Shown here: positions 50,701 through 64,000 of the stretch, in pieces | Layout: each line of letters starts with the position of its first letter | How positions within the stretch are numbered: position 1 is the first letter of the stretch | Source of the DNA: Gymnorhina tibicen | Lineage: Eukaryota; Chordata; Aves; Passeriformes; Artamidae | Reading direction: 5' to 3' | Assembly: GCA_013399875.1 (NCBI GenBank) | Contig: VXAZ01009320.1 | Location: 101,633 to 165,632 of the forward strand | DNA: 64,000 nt | Notes under the pieces: generated by a model | Told to the model about the DNA's origin: nothing | Databases searched by the model: none | Seen by the model: the letters and a program-made list of their open reading frames with translations, nothing else | Made by a program: the position numbers and the translations under genes

Positions 50701-53700
50701 TACTATTTACAAGAGTAAATTAATTCCTTCTCATTCTATTCACTAGTATTTTCTATTATATTAATGGTAGGGGAGGAAGGATTTAGAACACTTCACCTTC
50801 TGCAGAAGTAATCAGAAAACATTTATGAATGTTTGCAGTTGTGATGGGAAGAACAGAACAGAAGGCATTTTATTATGCTGATTTTATCCTGTTTCTTTTG
50901 ATTGGTGTTAACTAGTGTACAAAGATCCAAGGCTCATCAGAGGAAAGGGATCTATGCATTTTCAAAATTCCCTGTTAATAAAATAAATTTGAGGGGGGAA
51001 AATGTAATTCATACCTTACTGTGTAAGTTCAACTCCACTAGCTGCCAACACCACAAAGCACTGGAGCATACTGTTAAGACGAGGAATGAAAACTATTCTA
51101 AAAGACAATATCAGTCTAGAAATTCATTCACTGAAAGCCTGCTTCATGAACTGAAGCTAATTAATGCTCGCATGTACAGTTGAACCCAAACTATCAGAAT
51201 TATAGCAGCTCCACAGCTGAATTACTTTTTTAGTATGCTGCCATTTAAAATTCCACCCAGTCACTTTAAAAGGATGGAGCACATGATTAAATTGTGCTAT
51301 GTGAAGGGAAAAGATGAACAATTAAAGTAAAAATCTCTCTAAAGCCAGAGATTACCTAAGATATTTAAATACAGAATGACTTTATATTGCAAAAGCACTT
51401 TCTGCAAAAAACATCCTTTAATTATCTGCACAGAGTTACTCCTTGTACTTCTCTGTTTAGAAGCTCTAGAAAAGGTACTTTTGTCAGCTCAGTCTTACAT
51501 AGCTACTTCAGTAAAGGACTTGAATATCCAAGTATCAAAGCCCAATGACAGCGCTGACAGCGTGAACTATGCAATTTTTTTAAGCAGAATAATTTTTGTG
51601 TGCAGATGTCTGGAAGAATACAAATATGAAAATATTAAAATAAAAACCAAGGCTAGCCTGAGCAGATCCCTTTACCTTAGGAGCAGGAAAAAGCATGGGC
51701 CATTCTTAAGATGACTATGAATCTATAGCATTTGCAAGTTATTTTCATGTTTGGCAAAATGACTTTAACTGTCATTGTCCATGACAGTGCTTTCACAAGC
51801 CCTTATCTTTCATTTGCATTCCTCGATGCTCTTGTTTGGATTCTTTGCTTTCCGAAATAGACTAGAGTAAGATTTCAATGTGTGTTTAGGCTGGGAGAGG
51901 ATGATCAGATGACTATGGCTATAAAACCCACATCTGCTAATGTCTCTAAATGATGCTACAGCTGCTGAAAATCATAACATTGAGTTGTCTAGGTTATCAA
52001 CTACATCAAAATTATATTTACAACTGGATTTTTCATCAAATACTTGGGATTATCAAAGGTAACATTTCAAAAGGAATTGAGTTAGGAGACTAAATCACAT
52101 TGACTTTCAATGCAAGGCAGGCATCCATGTGACATAAATATGTGACATATATAGATTAGTATTTCCAATACTAAGGCACGTCAAAGGCATGAGAGCTTTC
52201 GCTGTGCTGGGAACCAGCAAACTGTAACTGGGAAGAACTCAAGGGAAAGGGAGGGGCAGAGGAAGTGGAAGAGGGGGCAAAGCATTTCTAGAGACCATCG
52301 TTCATTGAAGCATAGTTCTTCCTTTTACCAGGAGTAGCTGAAAGGCTTTCTCAGGCTGCCTTGAAGCAGGATTATTGTCTACCTGGTGTTTGCATTAGTT
52401 GTGACATTAAAACTGAGCCAGCTTAAGAGATTCAAACCAGCATGGCTTTGGCAATCCTCTGTCATACTCAGAAGATATGAAGAGCAGTCCCACAGTGGAG
52501 GAAACATGGATGACAACAAGGCCTTGCTCAGTGGCAGAATGGGTGGTAGAGCAACATGAGCTGCAGAGGCTGTAAAGTAGGTGGAGGCCCTAGCAATAAT
52601 TCTTTTTTAGATATGTCACACAAAGAGAGGGAATATCAACATGGCAGCAGCTCCTTTATAGATGTTTCAGAGCAATCTCTGAGGCCCCTAAATGTCCCAG
52701 ATGTGAATGGGTTGTCTTCGTGAGACTGGCATACTGCATGGCACAGGGCACAGAGCTGACATCCTTGACTGTAGAAAAGCGAGTGCAGATGTCTACTGGT
52801 AACTTAAGCAGGGAACATTCTTTTCAGACTCATATTCAGGACAACATCATCACTGCAGCTCAGGACTTTGTACAGCTCACTCAGAAACACTGACTTTGAA
52901 ATAGCTTTCTATCTGGCGTCACACAAAGAAAAGTTTTGCTTCTGGAAATGTCTTTAGTTCTGGAAAAATTATATAACATGTAGAAGATTGACAGGAATTC
53001 TGACTTGGGTTTTAAGAAAACCAAAGGAATCAAAAGCCTAAGGTCTTGAACTCTTACATTTGTCAACTCCTCCTGAACTTCTAGGCTGCCCCTCCTTCTG
53101 AGCTGGATCTAGTTTTCTCTGTCCATACACACTGGCAATCATGGTAGATAACAGAACTGATTTAGGAGAGGTGACCAGCTTAGCAGAAGGGAGAGATCCT
53201 TAATTGACTTCACTGTGAACAGTCAAAAACTAATGTCTATGGATCCCTCATGCTGACTACCAGTAGCCGTACCTCAAAGGTTGATGGAGAGCTTCTAGAA
53301 TTACAGTGGAAGTACATAGGTAGCAGACAAGTCAGAACTCCCAAAGCTGAGTAACAAACCCAAGGCAGGTTTATTGGATGCAGCTGTGGATCCTACCATG
53401 TGGCCAGAGACACTGATTTTGAAGTCAGATAAGGTGATGGTGGCAAACAGCTGTGACCCTACTGCGTAGAGGTTTAGACTTGGGAAAGTCTACCTAGTCT
53501 GTTAAGGATCATTAATCAAGTTATGTGCACTTGTGTAGCTGCCTAGAAGAAAACATGCTTTCCTCCTACCAGTTAGAAACAATGAAAATCATGTCCAGAA
53601 TGAAGGACATGGGTGTACCCCAGAAAAAGTCTCTTCAGGCTGGCTTGGAAATCACCTATGTTTCTGGGGCAGGCAGAATTCCAAGAGAGGTGACCACACT

Positions 53701-53869
53701 GCTTAGTTCCCTCTACAGATGAACAGCAAATGAGATGCCAGTTTATTCCCTACAGGATCCCCCATAAAAGGCAGATGTCCTGACAATAGCACAGAATGAA
53801 GTGATCAGAACTTCCAAACACCAGATCTTGACTGAATTAAAACAAGATCATTCAATTGCAATAGCATCT
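44721..53869. other. Intergenic stretch
   Basis: About 9 kb with no gene I can support. The first canonical AATAAA after the NOX3 stop is at 45229-45234 and a second at 45957-45962. A/T-rich low-complexity patches are scattered. All open frames are under 115 codons and unlike any family I know. Confidence 0.6.
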
Positions 53870-54270
53870 AGGGCAGCATTCAGAAGAGTGGGTTGAGGGA
53901 GGTGATCCTTCCCCTCTACTCAGCATTGGTGAGACACGTCTGGAGTGGTGCATCCAGTGCTGCGCTACCCAGACTGAGAAAGATACAGACTTACCAGACT
54001 GAATCCAGCACAAGACCACTAAAATAATTACTGATCTGGAGCATGAGAGGACAGGCTGAAAGAGTCTGGAGAAGAAAAGGCTCAGAGGGATCTTATCAGT
54101 ATCTTTAGTATCTTTAGATGAGAGAAAATGAAGAAAACGAGATCCAGACTCTTCTGAGTGGTTCCCAGTGACAGGACAAGAGGAAATGGGCACAAACTGA
54201 AACACAGGCCTAGATTATCTCAAGAGCTTCCTTCCAACCGAAACGATTTTGTGATACTATACATCGCTGT
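53870..54270 (+). mobile_element. CR1 LINE 3' region with internal deletion
   Basis: Contains ctctactcagcattggtgag, ctggagcatgagaggacagg, aagaaaaggctcagagggat and gtgacaggacaagaggaaat, then jumps to ttccttccaaccgaaacgat and a tail like the CR1 octamer end (tttgtgatactat). The part between the cacaaactgaaacacagg motif and the tail is missing. Confidence 0.9.
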
Positions 54271-57200
54271 ACTTACTGTTTGCAATTTTACAAGCCTCAG
54301 GGCCATTTATGTAAGTTTCTGCCTTTTCATTATTATACATAAAGTAGCACCAGGGAATATTGTACATGCAGAGAAAAAAACAGGGACCAAAAGTAAAAAT
54401 GTGATCTGATTTATACTCAGTTTGATGGAGAAGTTGCATAGAGTTGGAGCCTTTGCCAATAACCTACATCCTACACAGTATTCTCAATGGTGATGTAACT
54501 CATTGTTGAGCTATTTACCAAAAATAAGATTTTTGCTTTGTGATGAAAAACAACACCCAAGTGTCAGTAATTGTCATGCCTCATTTGAGATACCAAGGTC
54601 ACTGTAGAAGCTGAAAATGTCATTTGTTTAGTGGGGAAATGGGGCCATGATAATTTACTGCAATTTTGGAAAACAAGGAAGACGTGGTAAATTCAAGGTT
54701 GTGCTGTTCAAACTAACCTTAGCAATTCAAAAAGGGTCTTGGCAGAGGACTTATATGACTCCTCAGAGAAAACCTATTATAGATCTCAAACAGGAAGCTT
54801 TCTACCGCCTCTCAAAGAGGAAATGGCTGGTTAACAATAAGATGTTGTCACATGTGCTTATAACCAATCAGCTGAGTGCCTTTCTAACCGTATGAAATCA
54901 CTGCCTAACACTAAGAAAACATTTTGTGAGGTGGTTATCAAAGACAACCAAGAAACAGTTGCAGAATACAGCTTTTTAAAGATATTTGAAAAGTACCAGT
55001 TGTTTTAACTTGTAGTATCTGCATTTTGTACTGATTACTAGACGGGTACTAAAAAATGAAGTAGCTAAATTTGACCCACTCTGATGCTTGGACTCATAAA
55101 ATGCAAGAGACATGGAGAATAGTCATTGAAAAAAACCAGCCTGGAGTTAATGAATGGATATTGGCAAGCTCTGTTATTCCTGAAAACTAGAAGTTACATT
55201 AAATGCTTTTCTAGCCCCTATATCAGCTCCATCTGTTCCACATCCTGCTGCTACAACTAGATGGAACTTGCAGATGAGGTTCTTTGATACTATGGATATT
55301 CAGACCTGTATCTTGATACAACGCCTTGCAAACTGAGTCCTCGCACAGAGATCTCCTCAAGTCTCTAAGGACTTCTTTTCCAGTAGTGTCACATAATTGA
55401 CTGCAGGCTTTAGTAATATCTACAAAGATATTTAGACCCTGTGCAGCCTAGTTACTGTGGATTTAATCAAAAGAAGTCTCCATTTCTCTCATATCAAATA
55501 TAAGCCACTTATCTTCACCCCAAAGTCTCCCAATGTCCTATTTCCACTCTTCTTATGATGTCTTGGTTCACTACTGTGATACGACAAGTCAGTGAGCTAC
55601 TTACCCAGGTGAAACCATGCCTTGGGCTCCTGCTGATTTTAATTCCTGTTTAAGGCCTTTTATTTGACACAGAACCAAAGTTTCCAAGGTACTTAGAGCA
55701 ATAAACCTTCAGTCTTGGCTGGATCTTCTCCAATACTCAGCTGTCCTTCTAAATCACAGCCAGATCCAAGCTTTCGTATCCTCCTTGTTTTACAGCTTCA
55801 CTCCTAGTAAACTCCTCCTTTCCTTCAAATACTTTCCAAATTCCTTCTGCTATCAAGTATATGGAGTCCTTCGCAAGCACCTTCCAATCTCGATTCACTT
55901 TACTCTTAGCAGAGTGGGGAGCAAGAGCTAAAGCTTCCAGTGTGCCCAGAATGAGGCCTGGGATGGCATGGCCTGGACAAAAACCTCCTTAAAATGTTCT
56001 TTCCTAGCAATACTTTTTTCTGATCACTGTGCTCCCATCTACTCATATAACCAGATTATCATTATCACCTTGGACATCTAATTGGGCCTCATCCCCAACC
56101 TTTGTTTTGCAGATCTGTCTACACATCTCTAAGTTACTTTTTCATGAATAAAGCTAAAATTCTCATCCAATTCTCAACTCTTCATATCTTGCAAAGTGAA
56201 ACAACCTTCTCTCTGGCTTTTATAAATGCCTCCTTGCTCCACTTGTCACATCCATCCTTCATCACGTATCTCCCTACCTCTTGCTTTCGTCTGATCCCTC
56301 CTCTCTTTACATCTTCCACTGCTTCACCTTTTATATTGCAACATATGCCACAAACTGTCACATTCACTTGCCTCTGTACAAATATTTCTGAGGCTGCTTC
56401 TTGGAAACTTACTTATTACTGAGAGGCCATGGTTCATGAGAGCAGCCCATGTTTCAAAGAAGCACCTTGATGTTTCTTCTGTTTCTTCCCCTCTGCCCTC
56501 CCTGTAAACATCAGCAGAGTTCCGTCACTGTACCCTTCAGATCCTTCTTTTGTGCTTCTATAGGGAAAATGCTGCCTTGCTGAGACGACAGCTTGTCATG
56601 CTGACCAGTGCTAACTCAGTGCCTTCATATTCTCCTAATCTGTTAGCATCCACTTCCACCTATTCTTTTGGACTCACATGGCAAGGTTTCCCTGACAGAG
56701 GTCACATCTTCTGCTGTGTTAGTACAATTTCTGATGTGCTGGAGTTCAGCTGGGGGGGCTCTAGGTGTAACTACAATTTTAAAAATCCATTCTAAGCTTT
56801 GAATACAACACAGAATAGTATCTATTTAATACACAGGGCTAAACAGACACATCTATTAGCAGTCCAAGAGGAGCTGTGGCTCCAAATTAATTTCGAATAA
56901 GAATTCCACAAGTGAAGAGCCAGAAAGAAATACATTTTAATCCACCTCCATTTTCAGATCACAGCATACAGAATGTATCTGGAAGTGAGCAGGTCACTGT
57001 TGCATTTTCTAAGATATTAGAATATTTTTGGTTTAAAATCAAATAAAACTAACAGGACATAAAAGTTAAAGAGTTTTCCCACTTTTTAGAAATCAGTGCT
57101 GTCACCACAACTTTAACAGAACTGTAGCAATTTGTGCCAGGTAAACCCTCAGAACAATGTATTTATGAAAAAAACCCTCACACTGTTGATTAGGGAAGCA

Positions 57201-59729
57201 ATGTCTTGCTGATGATTTTTTATTTCTGTTTAGCACTTCTCTTAGTCTGGACAGAGCAATCACTGCAGTTAGCTTTATTCTCCCATACTCAGTACTACAG
57301 CAGTGGTGGTTGTTTGCCCCTTAGAAATGCATGATCAGAATGCTGTGGTTGTTACAGCACCCTAATGATAGAAATAGGTTATGGTTCAAACAGAGGCACT
57401 ACATTTTGTTTTGCCAGCTGCATTAGATGCAAGAAGCTGACTTAAAATCCGTTAATTACACGTTTTATTTTAAAAATAGATTTTTAAATCAGTTTCTTCA
57501 CCCTTTCCTTAGGAAAATACAAATTCTGACATCGCCTTCCTAGGAGCTCCCAACTATGATTAGCAGCGTACCCTTACATGTGGTATATTCAGCAGACCTG
57601 AACTTCCAGGTTTTACTGCTTGGATTTTGCTTGCTGAATGTTCCTTTCTTGCTTACTGTAAGCGTCTATCACTGACCTTCTGCTTTTTATTTCTGCTAGG
57701 CAGAATATATGGCATTCGTATTCTGGCAGCCTGACTCGACATAAGGACATTCAGTGGAGTCAGTAAACTTTCTGGTCCTTGCTAAGACACAGCAGTTCAC
57801 TCGTCGTGGAACAAGAGTGGCACCCAGTGGCCAAAGAGCTTAGCCCAACATTCATGTCCTGAAATTTCTGCCTTCTGCATTTTATAAATCCCCTCCCACA
57901 TACTGAAGACAGAAATACTTTCATGCTCAAGCTCTAGACCCAAATCCCACCTCTGGACTTGAAAGACAGAACCTAGAGAACTGAAGCTAAAAGGTTTCCT
58001 CTCTGTCCTCTTTTTTCATGTCACATTTTCTGGGAGCATAAACAACCCACCACAGCTATGAGGCACTTATAAATGGTATTGCTTATTTCTGAGGGATCAG
58101 GCAGCAACTGACTTGCCTGACACAAGCAAGGAAGAAGAGGAGTTCAAGGATCTCATCTAACTCTAACACGTTGTTCAGTGGTCCAGATGAGGTAAACGTA
58201 GGTTTTTACACTGTCCTACAAAACACATGTGGCAGCAGGAAAGGAAAACCCAGGGACACAGCCTGTTTTGTGATCTCCCCTCCTAGAGAACATACAAGGC
58301 TCTGGGCCACTCCTAGTCCACGGGTGGGTTTTACAAGACAATAAATTAACTATTGGAAAGGAGGCACAGATGGCAACATGGTGTGGTGATGAACAGTTAC
58401 CTGTGCTCTTTTAAAGGTTTATGTAATTTTGTATTTACTTTCTGTGATACACAGAGTACAAAAGTCTGGGTTCCAATTGATGTGGTATGTTGTATTTTTA
58501 ATGAGTATCTTTGTGGGAGCTGTTGCAAGTGAGAAAGCTTTTACCCTCCATATTTTTAACTTGGGGATACTTAAAGCTTAAAACTGGAACATCAATTCTC
58601 AAAACTCCATCAGAGAGCCTAATTAAGATTCAAACAACTGTTATCCTCAAAGGAACATTCTCCAACACAGACACTTGGGTGTTGGGTGAACAAGACCAAG
58701 CTCACTAAAATACCAATGTTTCACAATGTTTTAAAATCTCCAATCATAAATGGATGATAAGTGCAGCTGCTGGCAGTACTGAGTCTGTGTTCTTTGTTTC
58801 TAGGTCCTACTTGCAGTGTGAAAATCCCCTTTCCTGCAGAAGCCAGCAGATAATGTAAATGAGAGTAGTCTTGAGTCTCATCGTTCCTGGCATCCCTGAA
58901 ATTTTAACCCAAAATTTGCATTAACTGGTATTTCTTATAAATGCCCTAGCACCTAAAATGGCATGATCAAGTGAAAGTCAAAATTGTCAACTAAAAATAA
59001 ACTTTCTAGTGTGGATGGCTACAGCTAGAGCTTTACAATGTGACCTGAGTTGATTAAGTGGCTCACAAATAAAAAGGCACATCAGAAGAACTGAGCATTA
59101 AAAGAAATTCTAATACTTTAAAATAAATGTAATGATTTTTAGCCATCTGCTGTGACAATACTGAAAGCCATGGATCTTTGTACTTCCTGAGTTATGTTAG
59201 GAAAGAACTCAGCAGTCTGGACAGAAATTTCTGCCAGATATTTTGTTAATACAAAGTCTTTATTCTTTGAGTGTTCAGTTTTTGCTACACAGCATTATTG
59301 AAATGGTAACAAGAAAAACACTGTTCCCGATCAAAATGTGGCCTGACAAATCCACAGTGGTAGAGTGATATAAGTAGGAAGATTTATTCCACAACTGAAT
59401 TACTTGGCTCTACCAGAAGAAAGGGCTGAAGTAATATTCAGGTTTATTTCACACTGAGTGTAAATACTGAACTGAGAAGAACATTTAACTCAAAACAGGG
59501 ACTCTAGAATGTATCGCCTTCACTATCACAGAGCAAGAAACCATCTTACAGAGCCTCTGCAGAGTTAATACTGAAGAGGTTTCATAACAGTTTTGTACTT
59601 TTTTTGCAACTTGTTGCTTCTAAAATTACTGTGACTATACAAATGTCCATCTCTCTGCTGTTATAGTCCCTAAACTTCTTCCCATTTGCTAATTTATTTT
59701 CTTCAATATTTTATTTGGTCACAAAAGTC
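54271..59729. other. Intergenic stretch
   Basis: No gene seen. The part at about 55720-56430 is pyrimidine-rich on this strand and has the look of an old antisense LINE, but I could not match it with confidence. Confidence 0.5.
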
Positions 59730-59840
59730 TTCCTGAGGGAGGGCAGTCACTGTGTTTGTTTGTACAGTGCCTGGTGCAATGGGCTCCTAACATCTATTTA
59801 GGATCCTTATGAGGTAGTGTAACAGAAATAATAAACATTT
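59730..59840. mobile_element. Ancient L2/L3/CR1-clade LINE 3' end
   Basis: Reads gagggcagtcactgtgtttg, then tgtacagtgcctggtgcaat and gggctcctaac, ending in aataataaac. This is the layout of an old LINE 3' end common across amniotes. The exact family is uncertain. Confidence 0.55.
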
Positions 59841-61210
59841 TATTTTAACAAACAATAGAAAACAGTGTCTTTGAGAGCAAGCTGAAGAATAGAGGCCTTG
59901 TGGTATGAAAATACTTCCAGCAGGGTGGAAAATACAAGATTTTCTGTCTCTAACCTCATTTGGGTGTTGCATTTCCTTACCATTTTACAATGTAAACTGG
60001 ACATTTATATCTTGCCGTCTTAATTTACCTTAATTCGATGTAAAATAATTTCAAATTGATTTTTCTGTCTCAGAATTGAGTGGAGTGTGGCATTTCAAGA
60101 CCATGGTGTGGATCTTTTTTTTTACAACATGATGCCATAATGTAAAACTAGTAACAATATTCACAAGCAACAAAATCATTTAGCTCAGTAATACTGCACT
60201 TCCTTTTAGAGGGAGTTATTTTTAAATTACAAAAACCTGAATATAGAACCAGTAAATAATTAGTATCTACAAATGAGCTCAGCAAGTCTGGTGAACATGC
60301 TTTTTCATCATCATGGACACAACTTTGATTTCAACCCTTGCAATACTGGCAGGTGATCCTGAACTGAAGCTGTACTCAAGAAAAGAACTCCATGTGATCC
60401 CATGATGGTGTCTCTGCAAAACTGATCTCAGAACCTGACCCTGAGCTTCTTTAGATGCTCAGTTTATCTTCCTGTGGCATCTACCTGATCTGTGGAGTAT
60501 GTGCTGAATGTTTCCTTGGCTTCAAAATTAGCAGGCTCTGCATGTAAGGTCAAGACACAATCGAATGACAAAATAAGCAGATGATGAATGCTGCCATTCT
60601 CAAAATAAAATATTTCTCCAGCACTCCAAAATTCTGTATTATTTTGTTTATTATTTTGTCAACTGCCCTCAGCCTGGAGGAATGAAAAAAAATAGATTAA
60701 GAACTTCTTTACCAGATTCTTGGGCCGGGCTCCAGTGTGAAAATGGAGTTGCCCAAAGTCTAACTTAAGAGGTCATAAAAGTTTTATTATTGCTATTTAT
60801 ACAAGTGCTCTCCATATTCCATCCTCTTTCTGCACATTTAAGGACTGTCTTGACTGTGGTGCTCATAGCCCCTTGTTGTTACAAGAGTACCTTTGTGGTA
60901 AGTAATCAGAAATATCTTCCAGGGACAACTCCAGCACATCAAAGTAGAAAGATACTGGAAAGTCCCAGGGTGGGTGTCAGACATTCACAGGAATGGAAAA
61001 ATTCCTTCCAGCTTCCTTCTTTCACATCTCTCTTGTGAACTTTGTTAGGACCATAAGAAGGAAGTGCTCTTCCTGCATGCCTTACCTACCTTGCAAAGGC
61101 ATGAAAGGGCTGGAATAAGCAGAATGAATAGATGAAAGCTTGGAAGGCTCACTTTTCATCTTGCAGAATATGCAAGACTTAGTTGAAGATACCTTCTAGA
61201 AATGATCAGT
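59841..61210. other. Intergenic stretch
   Basis: Nothing recognised. Open frames are all under 85 codons. Confidence 0.5.
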
Positions 61211-61400
61211 TGTTGTGGTTTAAAACCGGCTGGAAACTAAGCTCCAAACAGCCATTTCCATTCCCCACCACCCTCCTCCAGTAAGAAAGGGACAGAAGGC
61301 AGAGATTATGCGTTGAGATAATAATTTATTGGAAAAGAAGCAATTAAATATGGAAAACAAACAGTAACAGCAATAACACTAATAACAACAATGTATCACA
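61211..61400. mobile_element. Avian endogenous-retrovirus LTR-like fragment
   Basis: Starts TGTTGTGGTTTAAAACCGGC and ends in a tract of aataac/aacaat units after gagataataatttattgga. This order matches an LTR family very common in neoavian birds, which begins TGTTGTGGTTTAA. Only an LTR-like piece is visible; no internal viral genes were seen nearby. Confidence 0.6.
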
Positions 61401-63620
61401 CAAATAGTGTGATTGCACGCAAAAAATTGCTTGCAGAAGTCTGACTGATCCAATCTTACAGCAATGTGGTCTGAAAACATTTCAGCTGTAAACTGGAATT
61501 GTTATTTTAGCAAGTGATTTTTTTACCAAACAGTTTCTACAGGTAGAAGGATTAGCACAGATTACTGGTTTTTATTCAAGTATTTAATTATAAATCTATT
61601 ACAGCTTGTTATTATTACAGTAAGAGTTATGACCTCATGAAGTAACCTGGAAACTTTTATGCATGGGCACCTAATCAAGAAAAATGTGTACTTTTAACCA
61701 TGGCAGAACAATACTTGTATACAAAGACTGAGGAGATTTGAGGTTGTGAGATGAAAAAGCTTAGCCTTGGTGACAATCAAGTACGAAATGCATTATTAAA
61801 ACAATGCCCTGACATGACATTTTTAAGTACAGGAAAATGTAAATTGGCATATTTTTTTGCTTGAGAGATAAAACAGCCTGGATGCTTCAGCTGGTCATAA
61901 AGCTGATTAATCGCATGCCATTTTCATACTTGCTCCTCCTGAGACACACCCCATATTCCTTCAGATTTCTTCAGGTTTTCAGTAGAAAAATCATCATTAT
62001 ATTGATTTCTTGTAAAGCCCTTTTGGAATTGAGCCATTGTCATTGGGCTAGTAGCAAATATCATTTGAAATCCCACATTTTCACCAACAGGTGGAGCTTA
62101 CATTTTATATTTAATTCATAATGACTTTAAATTCAAATAAGATATATTAAAACTGATATACAGACTCAAAACTCCAGTATAGAGAAGACTAGGACCATAA
62201 GAGTTTATTCTAATATTCCACTGTATGCAAATAAACCCTAGGCTAGATCTTCTTCTTACTGATACCAACTGCAAAGTTCCTTATATTTTTAATGATTGAG
62301 TAATTAGATCCATTTTCACTTTTCTGTAAATGTGGTCCCTTCTCATTCTATTCTGTCTCCTACTGACACCACCTTTTCCCAGGTCTTCACACGTGTGTTA
62401 TTTATCTCACATGCATAGGTTTCAACTGTGATAAACTTGATTGGTCTCAGAACACAACTGAACCCACATCTGTAAAGAGATACTGATGCAGATATTGTGC
62501 ATCAGTCTTCTTCCATTTAATTTTTCATAGGACAACACTAACATACGTTACAGCATCTGCTGTTATTATTTAACTGGAATAGGCTATTGGTGGTAGAAGC
62601 TATGTTTCATGTACAAAACTATTTAGAGTTACACCCATTATTTCTCCTGAGTGAGAAATTATGTTTTGCAAACCCTTTAATGTCTTTATTTCTTTGCATC
62701 TACCTAGCAATATCCTTTATTACCTCTGGCTTCTTAGTAAGCCTAGTTTTCAGGAAATTTCTTCTTAGCATTCAGTTGCACTGTCATAATAACACAGAAT
62801 GATACAGGCAAAATTGAAAAAGAACCTTAAAACCCAATACTTGCTTAAAAGTGCTGTGGAGAACTGAACTTCCTTAATCCACTGTGACAAAACCTATTGC
62901 AGAAATACTCAGCCAAAATGGCTTTTGGTGCTATCAGTGTATTTCAGGATGAACAAAACCAGGAAACGTCTTAAGAATATATCCACAGGTATAAATATAT
63001 CTGCAAATATATGTGAGCACACGCACTTATATAACGTAATTACTCACACGAATACTACTATTGAATCTGTTTCTTCACTGCTAATTTCCTAGGCTGATCA
63101 AGATGTGTGTTGTGTAACAAATTTCAGATATGCAAAAACAGAGAAAAAAAATGAACTACAGGTTATGATCACAGAAATGAGCGCACAGATGTGTGCAGTA
63201 TCCAGACTAGATGAAAAATATCCTAGCTATGTCTCACTTAAATCAGAAAACAAAACAAAATAAAGCTTCACTGTAAATACAGAAAACCAATCCCATTCCA
63301 GACTGATGTACAAATCTGTGAGCATGCATTTCCATTCAACTCCCGTGTTTTCTGGCAAGCATGCCTTCCACACCCTTCCTTATGCCTGTTCCCGAAGCCT
63401 GCAGGTGCCAGGCTACCCTGTATACAAGGGTGTCAGACAAATTGTGCTGCCACAGAAATAGATAAACTACACTTTAATGCATGACGATGAAGGTGAGCAG
63501 ATTTGGGTTTTTATTGCCCAGAATCATCTCTGCCAAGTACAACAGGGGCACACCCAGACCAGTGCTATTTCATGCCTATCCCTGCCAGCAAAGCCTACAG
63601 CTCCAATGGGGCTCATTGTT
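61401..63620. other. Intergenic stretch
   Basis: About 2.2 kb, AT-rich, no gene or repeat recognised. Confidence 0.5.
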
Positions 63621-63624
63621 AAGT

Positions 63625-63860
63625 CACAGCTGTGCCAGAGGAGGTTCAGGCTGGACATTAGGACGAATTTCTTCACAGAAAGGATGATTAGACATTGGAA
63701 TGGGCTACCCAGGGAGGTGGTGGAGTCACCGTCCCTGGAGAGATTTTAAGGAAAAGGCTGGACGTGGCACTGAGTGCTATGGTGTAACTGACATGGCAGT
63801 GCTCAGTCACAGGTTGGCATCGATGATCACGAGGTCCTGTCCAACCCAACTGACTGCATC
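63625..63860 (+). mobile_element. CR1 LINE 3' fragment
   Basis: Contains gtgccagaggaggttcaggc, aggacgaatttcttcacaga, cattggaatgggctacccag and ggtggtggagtcaccgtccc, then gatgatcacgaggtcctgtc and caacccaact. These are the standard 3' landmarks of avian CR1. The terminal octamer repeat is lost. Confidence 0.92.
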
Positions 63861-63879
63861 CTCCCTGGCAGCCACGTGA

Positions 63880-64000
63880 GGAAAACGGAAGGGAATCCTT
63901 TCTGAAAGGTTTACGCGGTGGGCGCGGAAAGACCCGACGGTCACGGCCTCACCGTTACCCCGGGGGGCCGTCAGGAACCTCCCACAGCCCCCAGCCCCGC
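63880..64000. promoter_or_regulatory. Edge of a CpG-rich region (possible promoter)
   Basis: The last 120 bases are GC-rich with about a dozen CpGs, unlike the CpG-poor DNA before them. It runs off the window. In human the 3' end of NOX3 faces the 5' end of TFB1M, transcribed the same way, so this could be the CpG-island promoter of the TFB1M equivalent. No coding exon is visible to confirm it. Confidence 0.4.

Noticed and set aside
53852..54205. 117-codon open frame on - strand
   Set aside because: It is the complement of a CR1 3' region and not a gene.
63477..63749. 90-codon open frame on + strand
   Set aside because: Its second half reads CR1 3' landmarks; no independent gene evidence.

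Overview
The window is vertebrate nuclear DNA, almost certainly from a bird. It is AT-rich and intron-dominated. It carries several CR1 LINE fragments of the avian type and one LTR-like fragment of a kind common in neoavian genomes. Its only recognisable gene has an amniote exon structure. I see no bacterial, phage, plasmid or CRISPR material.

The gene is a complete NOX3 (NADPH oxidase 3) on the + strand, from an ATG at 4142 to a TAG at 43239. I could place 13 coding exons, all with GT-AG introns and compatible phases. They total 1704 nt and encode 567 residues, one fewer than human NOX3 as I recall it. The four predicted haem-ligand histidines, the FAD motif, the NADPH-binding motifs and the C-terminal NKESF end are all intact, so it looks functional. 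In mammals NOX3 is the inner-ear superoxide-generating oxidase needed for otoconia formation, working with p22phox (CYBA) and NOXO1. None of the partners is in this window.

Layout: 1-4141 is 5' flank with two related foldback sequences (2849-3150). 4142-43239 is NOX3, whose introns hold two CR1 fragments or related LINE pieces, a CpG-containing foldback, a palindrome, a CT microsatellite with a sequence gap, and a 52-bp duplication across a single N that looks like an assembly artefact. 43240-64000 is intergenic: a reverse-oriented CR1 ORF2 fragment just past the NOX3 stop, a further CR1 3' end, an old LINE 3' end, an LTR-like fragment, another CR1 near the end, and a CpG-rich edge at about 63880-64000. 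By human synteny (NOX3 next to TFB1M/CLDN20) that edge could be the promoter of the next gene.

No clear undescribed system is present. The best candidates for a second look are the paired hairpins upstream of NOX3 and the CpG-containing foldback in intron 4. Exon boundaries were read by eye using splice consensus, reading phase and remembered NOX-family protein similarity. No alignment or database search was run.
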